From NCBI GenBank assembly GCA_045606045.1, contig JAZURE010000004.1, forward strand, positions 1 through 62,278: 62,278 nt of DNA, written 5' to 3'. The DNA is from RGIG8748 sp045606045 (GTDB taxonomy: Bacteria; Bacillota; Clostridia; UMGS1810). Of this stretch, positions 61,651 to 62,278 are shown one piece after another. Each line of letters opens with the position of its first letter. The first letter of the stretch is position 1. The translations under genes were made by a program, and so were the position numbers. The notes below the pieces were generated by a model. The model saw nothing but the letters and a program-made list of their open reading frames with translations, did no database searches and had not been told where the DNA came from.

Positions 61651-62278
61651 ATGTCCGGACATTCCAAGTGGAATAACATAAAACACAAAAAAGAAAAATC
61701 AGATGCTCAAAAGGCAAAGATATTTACCAAAATGGGTAGAGAAATTGCTGTTGCCGCAAAGGCAGGCGGAGCAGACCCTGAGGTAAACGGCAGATTAAAG
61801 GATGCCATTGCTAAGGCTCGTTCCTTTAATATGCCAAACGATAACATTCAGCGTGTTATTAAGAAAGCCGCAGGCGACCTCAATACCGATAACTATGAAG
61901 ATATCACATACGAGGGTTATGGTATAGGCGGTGTAGCTGTAATAGTAGAAACTCTTACAGACAACAGAAATCGTACGGCAGGCGATTTGAGACACTATTT
62001 CGATAAATTCGGAGGCAACCTTGGAACAAACGGCTCTGTAAGCTGGATGTTTGATACCAAAGGGATGATTATAGTAGCCAAGAGTGCCGATGTTGATGAA
62101 GATGAATTAATGATGGATGCACTCGATTGCGGTGCAGACGACTTCAATGGTGAAGGTGAATATTACGAAATAGCAACTTCTCCCGAAGCGTTCCGCGAAG
62201 TAAGAGATGCTCTTGAAGGCAAAGGCTATAAGTTTGAGTCTGCAAGTATCGAAAAGATACCCCAGAACACAATAAATC
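61651..62278 (+). CDS. yebC: YebC/PmpR-family protein (3' partial)
   Basis: The first 209 codons of a YebC/TACO1 protein (full length about 240). MSGHSKWNNIKHKKEKSDAQKAKIFTKMGREIAVAAK, NMPNDNIQRVIKKA, YEGYGIGGVAVIVETLTDNRNRT and LGTNGSVSWMFDTKG are diagnostic. Recent work links the family to translation of proline-rich stretches besides older claims of transcription control. GGGAGG precedes the ATG by nine bases. The window ends inside the gene. Confidence 0.96.
   Translation, partial: MSGHSKWNNIKHKKEKSDAQKAKIFTKMGREIAVAAKAGGADPEVNGRLKDAIAKARSFNMPNDNIQRVIKKAAGDLNTDNYEDITYEGYGIGGVAVIVETLTDNRNRTAGDLRHYFDKFGGNLGTNGSVSWMFDTKGMIIVAKSADVDEDELMMDALDCGADDFNGEGEYYEIATSPEAFREVRDALEGKGYKFESASIEKIPQNTIN

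Noticed and set aside
1..62278. Prophage, integrative element, CRISPR array or tRNA genes
   Set aside because: No integrase, capsid, terminase, transposase, regular spacer repeats or cloverleaf sequences were seen on either strand.

Overview
The window reads as chromosomal DNA of a low-G+C Gram-positive bacterium of the class Clostridia. Support comes from strong AGGAGG-type ribosome sites, frequent TTG/GTG starts, SLH-domain and copper-amine-oxidase-type surface proteins, pyruvate phosphate dikinase, the rimP-nusA-ylxR-ylxQ-infB-rbfA-nrnA-truB-ribF operon order, and sigma-A promoters of the TTGACA-17-TATAAT type. The genus cannot be named from sequence alone. TGA ends many ordinary genes, so the code is standard. 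I saw no tRNA, rRNA, CRISPR array, integrase or intact transposase.

Layout. (1) 1-7935: the 3' part of ppdK, an SLH protein, a GtrA / GT2 flippase-transferase / DUF6056 membrane trio, and a secreted GH26-like protein with a copper-amine-oxidase-type domain. (2) 8075-23538: a cyclic-di-GMP-governed exopolysaccharide locus. A diguanylate cyclase is followed by a promoter, a c-di-GMP-I (GEMM) riboswitch with an overlapping intrinsic terminator, and then a Gram-positive Pel-type operon: an HD-GYP/SDR/PelD fusion, PelE-like, PelA-deacetylase-like (DUF2194), PelF, PelG, a CotH lipoprotein, a VTC-type polyphosphate polymerase, a DUF4956 membrane protein, and a degenerate-GGDEF/EAL phosphodiesterase. 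Synthesis, riboswitch sensing, protein sensing and breakdown of c-di-GMP therefore lie side by side. (3) 23540-27246: a compact string of small metabolic genes (YgjV, GDPD, histidine phosphatase, YbaK, isochorismatase, HAD). (4) 27416-30086: a PIG-L deacetylase plus an unusual NagB-like protein, divergent from an AraC regulator. (5) 30133-37411 (minus strand): pgk-tpiA-gpmI, trmL-degV, and an SLH/GH18 protein. (6) 37559-47725: a lipoprotein with a metal-less MBL-like domain, a short leader peptide with an attenuator-like terminator, and an exported RHS/YD-repeat protein with a C-terminal toxin-44-like domain and a putative immunity gene. The RHS reading frame is broken by one TGA where a glycine is expected. 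REP-like repeats and two secreted proteins follow. (7) 47787-51932 (minus): EamA transporter, PLP methionine-gamma-lyase-like enzyme, a secreted LRR/CuAO protein and an HD hydrolase. (8) 52079-62278: the nusA-infB operon, a Cys-rich membrane protein on the other strand, a DUF1015 protein and the start of yebC.

The most notable system is the Pel-type locus. The riboswitch lies inside what a naive ORF call makes the first 44 codons of the pelD-like gene. Its terminator shares bases with the 3' side of the aptamer, which suggests that c-di-GMP turns transcription on. The first protein made carries a complete HD-GYP phosphodiesterase, an epimerase-like domain and a PelD receptor with an RxxD site. 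The same second messenger would thus act on transcription and on the synthase, and the receptor protein could also destroy it.
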